The notes under the pieces: model-generated
What the model was told of the DNA's origin: nothing
Seen by the model: only the letters and a program-made list of their open reading frames with translations
Database searches by the model: none
Program-made: the position numbers and the translations under genes
Assembly: GCA_009801015.1 (NCBI GenBank)
Contig: VHZZ01005321.1
Span: forward strand, 37,951-60,769
Length of the DNA: 22,819 bases
Direction: 5' to 3'
DNA from: Silene noctiflora
Taxonomy: Eukaryota > Streptophyta > Magnoliopsida > Caryophyllales > Caryophyllaceae
Shown here: one piece after another, positions 1-9,100 of the stretch
Layout: each line of letters starts with the position of its first letter
How positions within the stretch are numbered: the first letter of the stretch is position 1

Positions 1-268
1 CCACCATATGGACATCACTGAACTCTACATTGGAGCATAATCCGATGTCCATATGCCAAAAAGTCCGATGTCCATGACCGTTTCTGTAGTAGTGACTCTA
101 GAGAAAGCGCAACTGATGCGCCTCTCAGAAGGAATGCAACTCTTGTTACACCTCTTCTCGAGGCTGCTTTGCAGTTGCTGCTCTTTTTTTATCTCGGTTT
201 GCGTGCCTTTGTTCTTTTCTCCAATTTTTGATGATTTATTTAATCTTTTTTCTTCTAATTTATCTTTT
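1..268. other. unassigned sequence at left edge
   Basis: No gene is supported here. The segment has two copies of TCCGATGTCCAT (48-59 and about 64-75) and a small inverted repeat, GCGCA-actga-TGCGC, near 107-121. From about 180 on it is T-rich. A 97-residue open frame crosses it, but it has no recognisable domain and runs on into the foldback element. It may be retrotransposon-derived like the DNA to its right. Confidence 0.3.
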
Positions 269-1243
269 GGGGTTTTCTACGTAGTACCCCTCTGTTTTTT
301 CGTTTTCCACACCATAATACTCCTTCACTTTTTAAAACATCAATGATACCCCCTAACTTTTGCAAAAACAACAAAGCATAGCCCTAAGTTTTTGTTTCGT
401 CAAGTTGGTCCGTTAAATGCTGACATGGCTGCCTGTTTGGCAATACGAAGTTACATGGCGGTGATTAGAAGATGATCATATGGAACTTTAAACTCTTAAT
501 TTCGTTTTAGCAGATTAACCTGTTTTTAACTCTTTTTTTCTTCCTGATTTTCCAGCATTGAAATACTTCTTTTCCTCCATTGGTGCACAAAAAATTAATC
601 AACAAAGGTAACCAACCACCGATCCACCTTCATTACACCACCATTTGTTTACCTTACTTCGTGATACCACCATTGAGCCGCATAACCACCTATAACCACC
701 TCACATCTTCGCACCACCTCGCAATAACACCTCCACATTCAAGTGAAATAATATTATTCCATCACGCGATTCCATTCAACATCCATCACCTTCATTCATA
801 TATGCATCAATCTTCTGTCTCTATGTATGTATCATTCTTTCTCTCCCTCACTTATACGAAGTATATTTCAAGCTTCTTTACTTCTAATTGCTAACATTTG
901 CATTACTTTATCCCATTTTTCTTAGATCTACATTATACGTCGGAGCACTGAAGATTTGGTGCTTCGGTTGTTTATGGTGGAATAGGGGTTGTGGGTGGGG
1001 TTAGGGTGGTTATGGGTGTGAGATGAGGGTGAGGATAAGGATGTGTTAATTATTATTTATATATAATTAGTAGTTAGTTGTGTGTTTAAGTTAAACTAAA
1101 TGCCAAACTCACTTCCACGTTAGTAATTAACGATCCATTTTGACGGAATAAAGACTTATGGTCACGCTTTGTTGGTTTTGTTAAAGTTAGAAGTACTACT
1201 GATGTTTTATATAGTGAAGGGCTATCAAGTAGAAAAGTCATTT
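269..1243. mobile_element. foldback (long inverted repeat) element, non-autonomous
   Basis: The left arm (about 281-445) and right arm (about 1098-1243) are imperfect reverse complements over roughly 140 bp. For example, the left arm reads CTTCACTTTTTAAAACATCA and the right arm, reverse-complemented, reads CTTCACTATATAAAACATCA. Similarity continues through AACAACAAAGC / ACCAACAAAGC to GTTTGGCAAT / GTTTGGCATT. The left terminus looks tandemly duplicated, because TTTTCTACGTAGTACCCCT is followed about 25 bp later by a second TTTTCCAC...CTCCTTCAC copy. The interior has low-complexity CACC-rich and GGGT-rich patches and no credible coding sequence. I found no clear target-site duplication, so the outer limits are approximate. 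Its subterminal motif resembles the two Mutator-like MITEs at 7786-8318 and 9981-10405. Confidence 0.7.
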
Positions 1244-1780
1244 CATAATTATTTAGTTATCCTTTTTGGTCTCTTTTATTGTTTTCCCACATTTTATTTG
1301 TTTTTATTTCTCGTGAAAACCCGTTTTAGCATCCGTATGATGTAAAATCGTCATCCTTGTTGTATTTTAATCCCTTTATATTGTTTATGTTTCACATGTA
1401 ATCAATCTAAATTCCTACTTCGACTTTCTAGTCTTGATTGTCTAATTCACCGATTTAATATAATTCACATGTTAGGTTCAAGATGATACTTGTTGTATAA
1501 CATGCATTATAATCAACATAAACGGAAATCTCAATCATTAGTAGAGGCCACTATCGAGGTGGGTGGGATTAGGTGTTCAATTAAAGAGCATTCTATAACG
1601 TACCCTCACCCCTTACTTAGAATCTCTGTGAACATCCGTGTTCATTGGCATTACGACAGTCATTCTAGACATAGATGCTAAGGGGAATGAGTCTTTATCT
1701 TTAGTATCTATATCACATTCTGTTTTGTGCTTAATCTGATATAGCATAAAGTTGATTCAAACGGTTTCAAATTTTCCACA
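1244..1780 (+). mobile_element. 3' part of a Tat/Ogre-like Ty3/gypsy LTR
   Basis: This is the right-hand part of an LTR. It ends in CA at 1779-1780 and is followed after 7 bp by a primer binding site. The wording upstream of the PBS (AGAGGCCACTATCGAGGTGG near 1541-1560, and the stretch to TTTTCCACA) resembles LTR ends I associate with plant Tat/Ogre elements. That is recognition, not an alignment. The LTR start is not visible. The foldback element lies immediately to the left and may have been inserted into this LTR. No matching second LTR is in the window. Confidence 0.55.
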
Positions 1781-1787
1781 AAATTGG

Positions 1788-1797
1788 TGGCGACTCC
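1788..1797 (+). other. primer binding site, tRNA-Arg type
   Basis: TGGCGACTCC sits 7 bp after the LTR-like CA end. TGGCGACTC is the complement of the 3' acceptor end (with CCA) of a plant tRNA-Arg, the primer described for Ogre/Tat-type Ty3/gypsy elements. It sets the plus-strand orientation of this retrotransposon. The tenth base may not pair with the tRNA. Confidence 0.55.
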
Positions 1798-2264
1798 TCA
1801 AATGCAGGCTTGTTCAAACCTTTCACCGGTTTTTAAGCCTTTCAAATTGTCACGAACCCATGACGTGTTTCTTATGAAGTTCCGTGGCAAGATTCGCCAA
1901 CGTAAACGCGCGGGTGCGCGCGACGTAGGTGGCGTTGGTCCGCCCATTCTCAATATATGTGTAAAAATTTAATACTTTATTAGTTATGTTGTTTGATGTT
2001 GAATGTATGTATGTTGAATCTTATCATTGTTGTGTTAGTCCTTCCAATAATGTGTGAGTAGATAATTACTCGGGTTTAAGGGGATCCTTTATGGATATTT
2101 GGGGGTTGATTTGAATGTTGAAATGAATGAAAAAGTGTTGGGTAATTGCCGGTTATCTTGTACATTGAAAGTGTTTGTTAAATTACTTGAATGAAAGTTC
2201 TTCTCTTTCACTATTTTATTGACTTGTTTAGAGACGTAAACCTTAACTAGTTTTTAGATCACGC
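1798..2264 (+). mobile_element. leader of the Tat/Ogre-like element, left of the LINE
   Basis: This is untranslated sequence downstream of the PBS. It includes a CpG-dense patch at about 1905-1945 (ACGCGCGGGTGCGCGCGACG) that stands out from the AT-rich surroundings. No gag-like frame is seen. The stretch is interrupted at 2265-2279 by the target-site duplication of the LINE and would resume at 5403. Confidence 0.4.
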
Positions 2265-2266
2265 AA

Positions 2267-2279
2267 GTATGGTGGGTTT
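2267..2279. repeat. LINE target-site duplication, left copy
   Basis: GTATGGTGGGTTT is repeated exactly at 5390-5402, right after the poly(A) tail of the LINE. Two preceding A residues (2265-2266) also match but cannot be told from the tail. The duplication fixes the insertion boundaries. Confidence 0.93.
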
Positions 2280-5200
2280 ACTTTGTGTGATGGGTGGAGT
2301 ATCTCTACAAATTGTAGTTGGCATAAAGGGGGAAAGCTATGGGTTATGTGGAAACCCAATTGTTTTGATATAACTTTTCTATCTTATGGAGCTCAATATA
2401 TTCATATGCTGGTTGTGTCTAAAACTGATTCTAATTCTTTCTTACTGACCATGATTTATGCATTCAATGGCATTCATGAGAGGACTGAGCTTTGGAAGTT
2501 TTTGAAGAGTGTAGCTGCTAGTTGTGAGTTGCCTTGGCTGTGGGCAGGTGACTTCAATACTGTGTTATCCCCAGTGGAAAGACTAGGGGGCTCTACAATT
2601 GATGCTGAAATGGAGTACTTTCAGGATTACGTTTCTATATGTGGCATGGAGGATATTAAGGCTATTGGTGCACTATTCACCTTGTCAAATAAACAAGAGG
2701 CAGTTGATAGAGTTTATAGTAGATTGGATAGGGTTATGGGTAATCAAGAGTGGCTGGCAGATTTTGGAGATTATATTGTTCATTTCCATCCTGAAGGTGT
2801 TTTTGACCACTGTCCTTGCACCATTGTGAATAGAAGAGTTGACATAGGTGGTAGGAAAAGCTTCAAGTATTTCAATATGTGGGGCATGTCTAGTCTATTT
2901 AAATATTGTGTGACAAGTGTTTGGCAAACAAAAATTGATGGTACTAAAATGTTTCAAGTTGTAAAGAAGATGAAGACCTTGAAACCAGTGCTAAAAAATC
3001 TCAATAAGCACTGCTTCTTTGATATTGAGAACAATACTACCATTATGAGCACTATTCTGGAGTAGATTCAAAAGGAAATTGTGGATAACCCTGGTTACCT
3101 GGAATTGATGCAGAGGGAGATGGAAGTGGCTCAGGAGTTAAGGTGTTTAATTGAAGCTAGGGATAGCTTCTTGATTCAGAAGGCTAAGGTTAAATGGTCC
3201 TTGAGTGGTGATCTAAATACCTCTTATTTTCATCATGCTATAAAGAAGAGAATGATGCTGAATAAAGTATTAATGATTGAGGATATGTATGGTCAACAAT
3301 GCTTGGAAGGGGATCAGATTCAAAATGCTTTTTTAGATTATTATCATGATTTACTTGACAATGAAAGTACTACTACTGATGTAAATTTTAGTGTGGTCAG
3401 AAAGGGGAGATGCTGCAATCAAATGCACTGTGACATTTTAAACAAGCCTATAACTGCTGATGAAGTCAAGAGTTGCTTATTTAGTATCCCTAAGGACAAG
3501 GCACCTGGTCCAGATGGGTATACTAGTTAGTTTTTCAGGGATGCTTGGGAAGTAGTAGGGAAAGATGTGTGTGATGCAGTGATTAATTTCTTTGAAACTG
3601 GAAAGATGTTAGGCCAGATTAACTCAACAATAATTACTCTCATCCAAGATATTGTGAGAATGTATAATAGGGAGAATGTGTCCCCCAGATGCTTGTTTAA
3701 GCTTGATCTTCAAAAAGCTTATGATACAATTGAATGGAAGTTTGTGGATCAAATGCTTGAAGCCTTGGGTTTTCCTGATAAGTTTAGAGGATTGATTATG
3801 ACTTGTGTTACTTCCACCTCTTTCTCTTTAAGCCTTAATGGAGCCCAATTTGGTTTTTTCAAGGGGAAGAGAGGCCTTAGATAAGGAGATCCAATTTCTC
3901 CTCTTTTATTCACTGTATATATGGAGTACTTGACCAGAGTGATTGAATATGCTACTTCCAAGTGGTATTTCAGGTTCCGTCCAATGTGTGGGAGGCTAAG
4001 ATTGAACCATCTTCTGTTTGCTGATGACCTATTACTCTTCTGTAAAGGGGATGTCAGATCTATTATGTTGCTATTGAGAGCTTTCTCAACTTTTTCTGTT
4101 GCATCAGGCCTGAAAGTTAATGCCTCAAAGTTAGATGTGATTTTTAAAGGAGTAGTTGAGGGGATTAGGAATGATATCTTACAAATATCTGGTTTTCATG
4201 AAGGTACTTTGCCAATTAAATATTTGGGGATTCCCATTCAAGCTACCAGGTTAACTAGGCATGATTGTAATGTGNTGGTGGATAAAATAGTNAATAAANT
4301 AAGAGGGATTGGGGCTAGGAAGTTGAGTTNTGCAGGGAGACTAGTCTTGATCAATTCTGTTTTTAATACTCTACATAATTATTGGGCATCAATTTTTCTG
4401 ATTCCAAAAGTGGTGATTAAACAAATTGAGGCAGTGTGTAGGAACTTCTTATGGGATGGTGGCTCTGAATATAACAGGGTTCCTTTGGTAGCTTGGAGTA
4501 AAGTGTGTTGTCCTAAGAAGGAGGGTGGTCTGGGAATTATTGAAGCTGGGGTGTGGAATATAGCAACTGTTAGTAAGTTATCCTCTTGGATTTATATGAA
4601 AGCTGATAGACTATGGGTGCAATGGGTGGATCATGTATATTTAAAAGGAGTTTCTTAGTCTGATTATCATCCTCCCTCTGATTCCAATTGGAATTGGAGG
4701 AATATTTGTAAAGTCAGGGACATTATGTCCTCTGGCTATCAGAATGGCATTTGGGGTCAGGACCCTAGGGGTTACTCTATTAGTTCTGGGTACCTCTGGT
4801 TAAAAGGTGTGCACCCCCTTGTCCAGTGGTATAAGGAGGTTTGGGACAACTGGTGTGTTCCTAAACATTCCATGATCGGTTGGTTAATCAAGAATGAGGC
4901 TCTAAATACTAATGGCAAAGTTAAAAAGGATAGGAGTTAGTGATACAGATAGGTGTCTGCTGTGTGACAGGCACTTTGAAACTCATGAGCATCTATTTGC
5001 TTCTTGTGAGTTCTCCTGCAGAATTGCAAGCAGCTTAGAGGTTTGGTTCCAGCTAAAGATGGATGGTAATGGTCTGAGCTATACAAAGATTCAGAGGAAA
5101 GTTTGCAGAATGGCTAAGATGGCCTGTTGGTACAGAATTTGGCTGGAAAGAAATAGTTGCAGGGTTGATCAAAAGGTGACAGTAAGAGATAAGGTGGTAA

Positions 5201-5389
5201 GTGATATTAGAAAAGCAAGTTCAATGTCGAATGCAGCATCTTATGCCCAGGAGAGTATTACAAGCTGATAAGGAGTGGTGTAGTATTTGATCTCATTGAA
5301 TTGTAATAGAAAAAATGGAATGAAGGATGTAATATATTGTCTATACTTTGAATGATAATGAAAGCTTACATTTTACCAAAAAAAAAAAA
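2280..5389 (+). mobile_element. 5'-truncated L1-clade LINE retrotransposon
   Basis: This is a non-LTR retrotransposon insertion of about 3.1 kb. It is bounded by perfect 13-15 bp target-site duplications and ends in a run of 12 A (5378-5389). The first insertion base (2280) is directly followed by sequence inside the endonuclease domain. ORF1, the promoter and the start of the endonuclease are therefore missing, as expected when target-primed reverse transcription stops early. It carries an ORF2 remnant (2283-5268) and a 3' UTR of about 110 bp. Four ambiguous bases (4275, 4292, 4299, 4330) fall in it. The host sequence on both sides joins as a Tat/Ogre-like leader, so this is a nested insertion. 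Confidence 0.93.
2283..5268 (+). pseudogene. LINE ORF2 remnant: endonuclease, reverse transcriptase, zf-RVT
   Basis: In intact L1-type elements ORF2 nicks the target DNA and reverse-transcribes the element RNA. Domains run in order. The partial APE-type endonuclease has GDFN at 2548-2559 and the late SDH box reading FDHCP at 2802-2816 (Ser replaced by Phe). The reverse transcriptase begins with KDKAPGPDGY near 3494-3523, then KLDLQKAYDTIEW near 3700-3737, RGLR/GDP near 3872-3893 and the catalytic FADD at 4017-4028. The thumb includes IKYLGIPIQA, and the C-terminal zf-RVT zinc finger has CLLC and HLFASC near 4954-5010. The first codon is TTG and the true N-terminus is lost. In-frame stops are at 3063-3065 (TAG), 3528-3530 (TAG), 3882-3884 (TAA) and 4656-4658 (TAG); all pieces up to there share one frame. 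A frameshift near 4912-4940 moves the finger into the next frame. Near 3640-3650 the text jumps from NSTIITLI to QDIVRMYN, so part of the RT fingers is missing. It cannot make a functional protein. Confidence 0.93.
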
Positions 5390-5402
5390 GTATGGTGGGT
5401 TT
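5390..5402. repeat. LINE target-site duplication, right copy
   Basis: GTATGGTGGGTTT is identical to 2267-2279 and directly follows the poly(A) run. Removing the LINE and one copy joins ...CACGCAAGTATGGTGGGTTT to GGACTAGCTAG. Confidence 0.93.
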
Positions 5403-5850
5403 GGACTAGCTAGTAGGGGGAAAGCTCACTGGATGCAATTTAAGAGGCGTCTCATATCGAAGGATAGTGGGTGACATTTCCTAGACTAGAACCCAACCAA
5501 TAATCTACCTTACACTCGACTCACCCCTCCTCCTACATTGGTGAACCCAATGACCTCAGACTTTTTCTTATTTGATTAAACCCTCTTCTTTAGATTGCGT
5601 TTAGTTATTATCTTAGCTTAATTTTATATATCCTTTAATAGTTCATAGCTTAATTTCAAACCTAATCAACACTTGTTTAGACTAAACAAGACTTGACCAA
5701 ATTGTATACAAACCCACAACATCTTCGTGGATCGATCTCAACTTACCCATTACATTTGTTGAGTCTTTTGTTTAATTAGGTCTAGCGATTAAAACCTATC
5801 ATTGCGTCATATACTTTACTTTGATTTCACTATTCACGCTACTTATTTAT
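5403..5850 (+). mobile_element. degenerate Athila/Tat-like LTR end or leader, right of the LINE
   Basis: The segment holds TCGTGGATCGATCTCAACTT (about 5724-5743) followed by ACCCATTACA. This phrase resembles the conserved one near the 3' end of many plant Athila/Tat LTRs (CTGTGGATTCGACCC and variants). The LTR at 20771-22430 has the related CTGTGGATTCGACCCC on its own sense strand. No primer binding site such as TGGCGCCGTTGCC follows, so the element is decayed or rearranged. The first part (5403-5570) may belong to the leader interrupted by the LINE. There is no coding frame of note. Confidence 0.35.
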
Positions 5851-7410
5851 AATATAATGTGTTTAGTATAATTAAAGACGACAAAACAGTTATTGTAAAA
5901 AAAAATCTCAAAAAGCAAAGTGTTATAGTCTTCCACGTAAAGAATAAACTTCATCCTCAAATTGCAGTTAGGTGTTATTAAGCGTTATATTTGCGATTGT
6001 TACAAGAAAAATAAGAACCTTGTTACTAAAAGAGAGATTAGTCATCAAATTAGCAATGCAAATTCCAAATTAAACTACCTACTACATGATTTAGATAAAA
6101 TAAAAGGTAATTATGGAAAGACTACAGGTTAAACTAAGTGGAAAATTACTAAACTAAAGAATACACACCAGATCTAGAGTTCATAATCTAAAACGAATAC
6201 AAAGCGGAGTATTTCACCCAAATAACAAAATATGCGATAAAAATCGAGCTAGGATGGGATCAAATCGGCTGTCCCGGTTGGGATCTCACCCCTTCTGGTG
6301 AGGACCGACCCCTGTCATCCTAGTCGGGACTACCACCCTCCCAATCGGGACTGTTGGCAATGGAGCAGTTGGCCTTTGTTTGGTTCTTCCCGAACATGGT
6401 CTGAAGGGACGAGCTATGGAATGCTTTAGGGATCCGTATTTGACATCGTTTGACTTCTCTTGCCTTCCGATTTGCTTTGTCTCCTCGAAATTTTCTCGTT
6501 CATTCACGAATCAGTCTTACAAAGTCATAAACAAGCAAAGCAGTACCAATTGTAAGACATGAACAAGCCAAGCAGTACCAAAAACCCGACATATAACAAT
6601 TATTTACAAGTATTGTAACAAAGATACTAAATAATAATTAAAGTATAAAGTGAGTTATAGCACAATTAAAATACACAAAATTGAGTAAAACAAAGGATAT
6701 AAAGGGGGTAAAACACTACTAAAATACTACTTACCTCCACACTCAAACCTTGGCTTATTGTAAAATTCAAATCGGAATTAGTTACATGCGTAGCCCTCTC
6801 AACTCACAACTTGACATTCACGAGGTACATAACCCACTTACAAGGAAAGTAAAATCTTGCTACAAATTTGCAAAACAACCACTCATTAAGCACAAAATCA
6901 TTAAAAAATGGTCAATTTCTAACCAAAATACGTTGCCCCCGTCATTAAAGCAAGCAAGTAAGCTGTCATTCAAACAACAAAATTCTAGTGTCTAACTTAA
7001 GAATAAAGGACAAATTTTAATTCCTAGATCGGTTCCAAAACCGTATTATACATCTCTCGTCCTTGACCAAAGCTATTTTGGAGGTACAAGATGGAGGTGG
7101 AACAAGTTGTCCCCATGACATTAGTAGAACTAAAATACGAACAAGTCTCTACTCCTTCACATTAGATAAGTTCAAGGGTCGTCCCTTGGTCGAACAAGGT
7201 GGGAAGGCAATTTTTTTTTCATCAACTACACAGTTGAACTTGGCGTCTTCTTAAAACGACTTGTAATCAACAAAACAGTTGTTATGGGGTTGCCCGACAC
7301 GCGCTAGTGTTATTTGCTTTCGGGGTAGTTATCACTCTTTAACTCTTTCTCGCAATAGAGTTCATGACCATTATGGAGGTCTAATATAATGATACTCTTC
7401 AAGGGCATCG
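5851..7410. mobile_element. eroded retrotransposon DNA, probably minus-strand LTR and flank
   Basis: No intact gene is present. Three traits suggest a minus-strand Athila/Tat-like remnant. Read on the minus strand, AAGGTTTGAGTGTGGAGGTA near 6734-6753 resembles the purine-rich end of such elements. AT-rich LTR-like sequence follows to the left. A GC-rich patch with TCGGGACT motifs lies at 6248-6365, about the same distance inside as the CG palindrome in the LTR at 20771-22430. A minus-strand stretch near 7165-7250 can be read as AKFNCVVDEKKIAFPP, and the opposite strand has a 63-residue frame. I cannot assign either to a known domain. Boundaries are uncertain. Confidence 0.35.
6531..6580. repeat. 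short direct repeat with GCAGTACCAA
   Basis: ACAAGCAAAGCAGTACCAA (about 6531-6549) recurs as ACAAGCCAAGCAGTACCAA (about 6563-6581). The period is about 32 bp. The two copies differ by one base. It lies in the eroded retrotransposon region and looks like a local tandem duplication. Confidence 0.6.
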
Positions 7411-7740
7411 ATGTGTTGGTTTTTTATGCGATTGTAATTTTTGCACTTTTGACCCCCTATTCGACCCTATTTTACATGTTATTTGTGCCAATTAAGGTCA
7501 TTTTCTTAGTCTTTAGTTTTCTATTTGTTATTCTATAGGATTTTATGCCTTTTTAAGGAAATAAGCTAAAAGTGGCGGAAATCACGCGTTTAAAGAACTT
7601 TGGAAGCTAAATTAACGGTTCTAATGACCAAGCATGAAGAGGAGACCAAAGCCAAGGACTCTTATACCATTAAAGAAGGCTTGAGATGATCTACATGCCA
7701 ATCCTCACAGCCTAGGGCCAGCCCCACAGATCCTAAGCAG
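7411..7740 (+). mobile_element. Athila-like LTR start fragment
   Basis: The segment opens TGTTGGTTTTTTATGCGATT, followed by TTTTTGCACTTTTGACCCCC, and goes on to AAGTGGCGGAAATCACG. This layout is what I associate with the 5' end of Athila-type LTRs. Neither a purine tract before it nor the LTR end after it is visible. At about 7741 it gives way to a tandem repeat. I treat it as a truncated LTR piece; the family call is from recognition only. Confidence 0.35.
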
Positions 7741-7750
7741 GCCTAACTTT

Positions 7751-8393
7751 TCTGAACTGAACTTATAGGATCTAAACTAAATTTACGTAAAATTCACGTG
7801 GTACCCTTAAACTTTACCACATTGCACATGGTACCCAATAATTTAAATTTGTGTATATGATACCCTTCATGTTTGATTTTCATGCACAACATGACCTTTT
7901 TATCGCTATGAAAAACTCGATTGAGCATAACTCCTATACCGGATTCAAAATCGACCAATTTTTTTCTAAAATAATTAAATCATAATCTACGATTTGAGAA
8001 AAAAAATTGTCGACGTACATTTTAAAGGGTTTTTTTAACGAAAATCTCAAAACAACCATATCTTCGATTTTAAATTTCTGAATGACCATTTTCGTTTTAT
8101 CAACTTATAGATATCGAAGAGATAATCAATTTGGAAAAAAAAAATTAGTCAATTCCAATTTCCGGTCTATGATTTATACTCAATTGAAAATTTTAAAAAC
8201 GATAAAAAGGGCATGTTGTGCTTGGAAATCAAATCTCAAGTATATTATGTGCACAAACTTAAAAAGTTGGGTACCACGTGCAAAATGACAAAGTTCGAGG
8301 ATACCACGTTAATTTTCCACTAAATTTATAGGAGCTGAACTTTATTAACTTATAGGATCTGAACTGAACTTATAAGATCTAAACTGAACTTAA
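7751..8393. repeat. 20-bp tandem repeat split by a MITE
   Basis: The unit is about GAACTTATAGGATCTGAACT. Copies lie at 7751-7785 and 8319-8393 with a few substitutions. Between them sits the foldback MITE at 7786-8318. Dropping the MITE and one 10-bp duplication joins the two halves in register. Function is unknown; such arrays often sit in or near transposon ends. Confidence 0.7.
7786..8318. mobile_element. Mutator-like foldback MITE with 10-bp TSD
   Basis: This 533-bp non-autonomous element is flanked by the perfect duplication ACTAAATTTA (7776-7785 and 8319-8328). A 9-10 bp duplication is typical of Mutator-like elements. The ends are imperfect inverted repeats: AAAATTCACGTGGTACCC on the left against AAAATTAACGTGGTATCC from the right. 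The complementarity runs far inward, through GCACAACATGACCTTTTTAT / GCACAACATGCCCTTTTTAT and on to TACCGGATTC / GACCGGAAAT. Most of the element could therefore fold into one long hairpin. Subterminal GTACCC...AA.TTT units repeat at about 40 bp. No transposase is encoded, and the 68-residue frame inside is chance. Confidence 0.85.
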
Positions 8394-9100
8394 CGGAAGT
8401 GACTCTAGGAACAAAAGAAAACGATTTAGTAGTTTATTTCATAACAAAATTGAACTCAGGAAAAAGAGATGAAAAGGAACGGTAGTAAACGGGCAGCCAC
8501 TTTAGCCAAACAACCGCTACATGGGTGCACATACACGTGAAGATGACCCAATGGGCCATGAGAACAGGCCCATATGATAGACGTGAAAAGATAGCAATGT
8601 TGTCCATAAAAAAGAGAGCTCATAAACCCTTGTCCCGTGGAAATAACATCATTAAAGGAAGGTTGCGTGGATGTAACTATGCCAATTTCATGCCATTACT
8701 CACATGAACGAGATTTGAAATAGTTTGGACTAATTAAGCATTAATGGGACAATAAAAGACGCATGGGATTTTGCCATAACACATACAAAATCATACGAAT
8801 AGAATTTATTGTCACCTTACTACTAATAGACAAATTCTCATTTATAACGGATAAAATCCGTCACTTTGAAGAGGCTTCTCACAAAGTGATAAGTGGGAGG
8901 GTAAGTAAGGAGGGGTCGTAAGAGGTATCTTTGAAGAAACTGTCATAAATAAGATGGACTGTAATACTAATATACTCCGCAGATAAGTATCACTAACTAG
9001 ATTATGTAGCTTAATAATAAGGACCATAAATGATAATTTACAATCTCTATCTTCATGTGTTGTCTCTTGGTCCTTGCTTTTTTGCTCTTTGGTTTTCTCC
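8394..9100. other. 3' flank of the HMA gene, no other gene seen
   Basis: This AT-rich intergenic DNA lies downstream of the minus-strand HMA gene stop codon. It contains the hairpin ACGGAT-AAA-ATCCGT at 8847-8861. The 3' UTR and polyadenylation site of the gene must lie in the right part of this stretch, but I see no clear AATAAA signal close to the stop. The short open frames here (60-88 residues) have no recognisable content. Confidence 0.5.

Noticed and set aside
580..894. 104-residue open frame rich in His, Ser and Thr
   Set aside because: It lies in the CACC-rich interior of the foldback element, has low complexity and no domain; chance frame.
7063..7254. 63-residue plus-strand frame ending LVEQGGKAIFFSSTTQLN
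   Set aside because: It looks slightly protein-like, but both strands give plausible text here, the region is eroded retrotransposon DNA, and no start, domain or splice context supports a gene.
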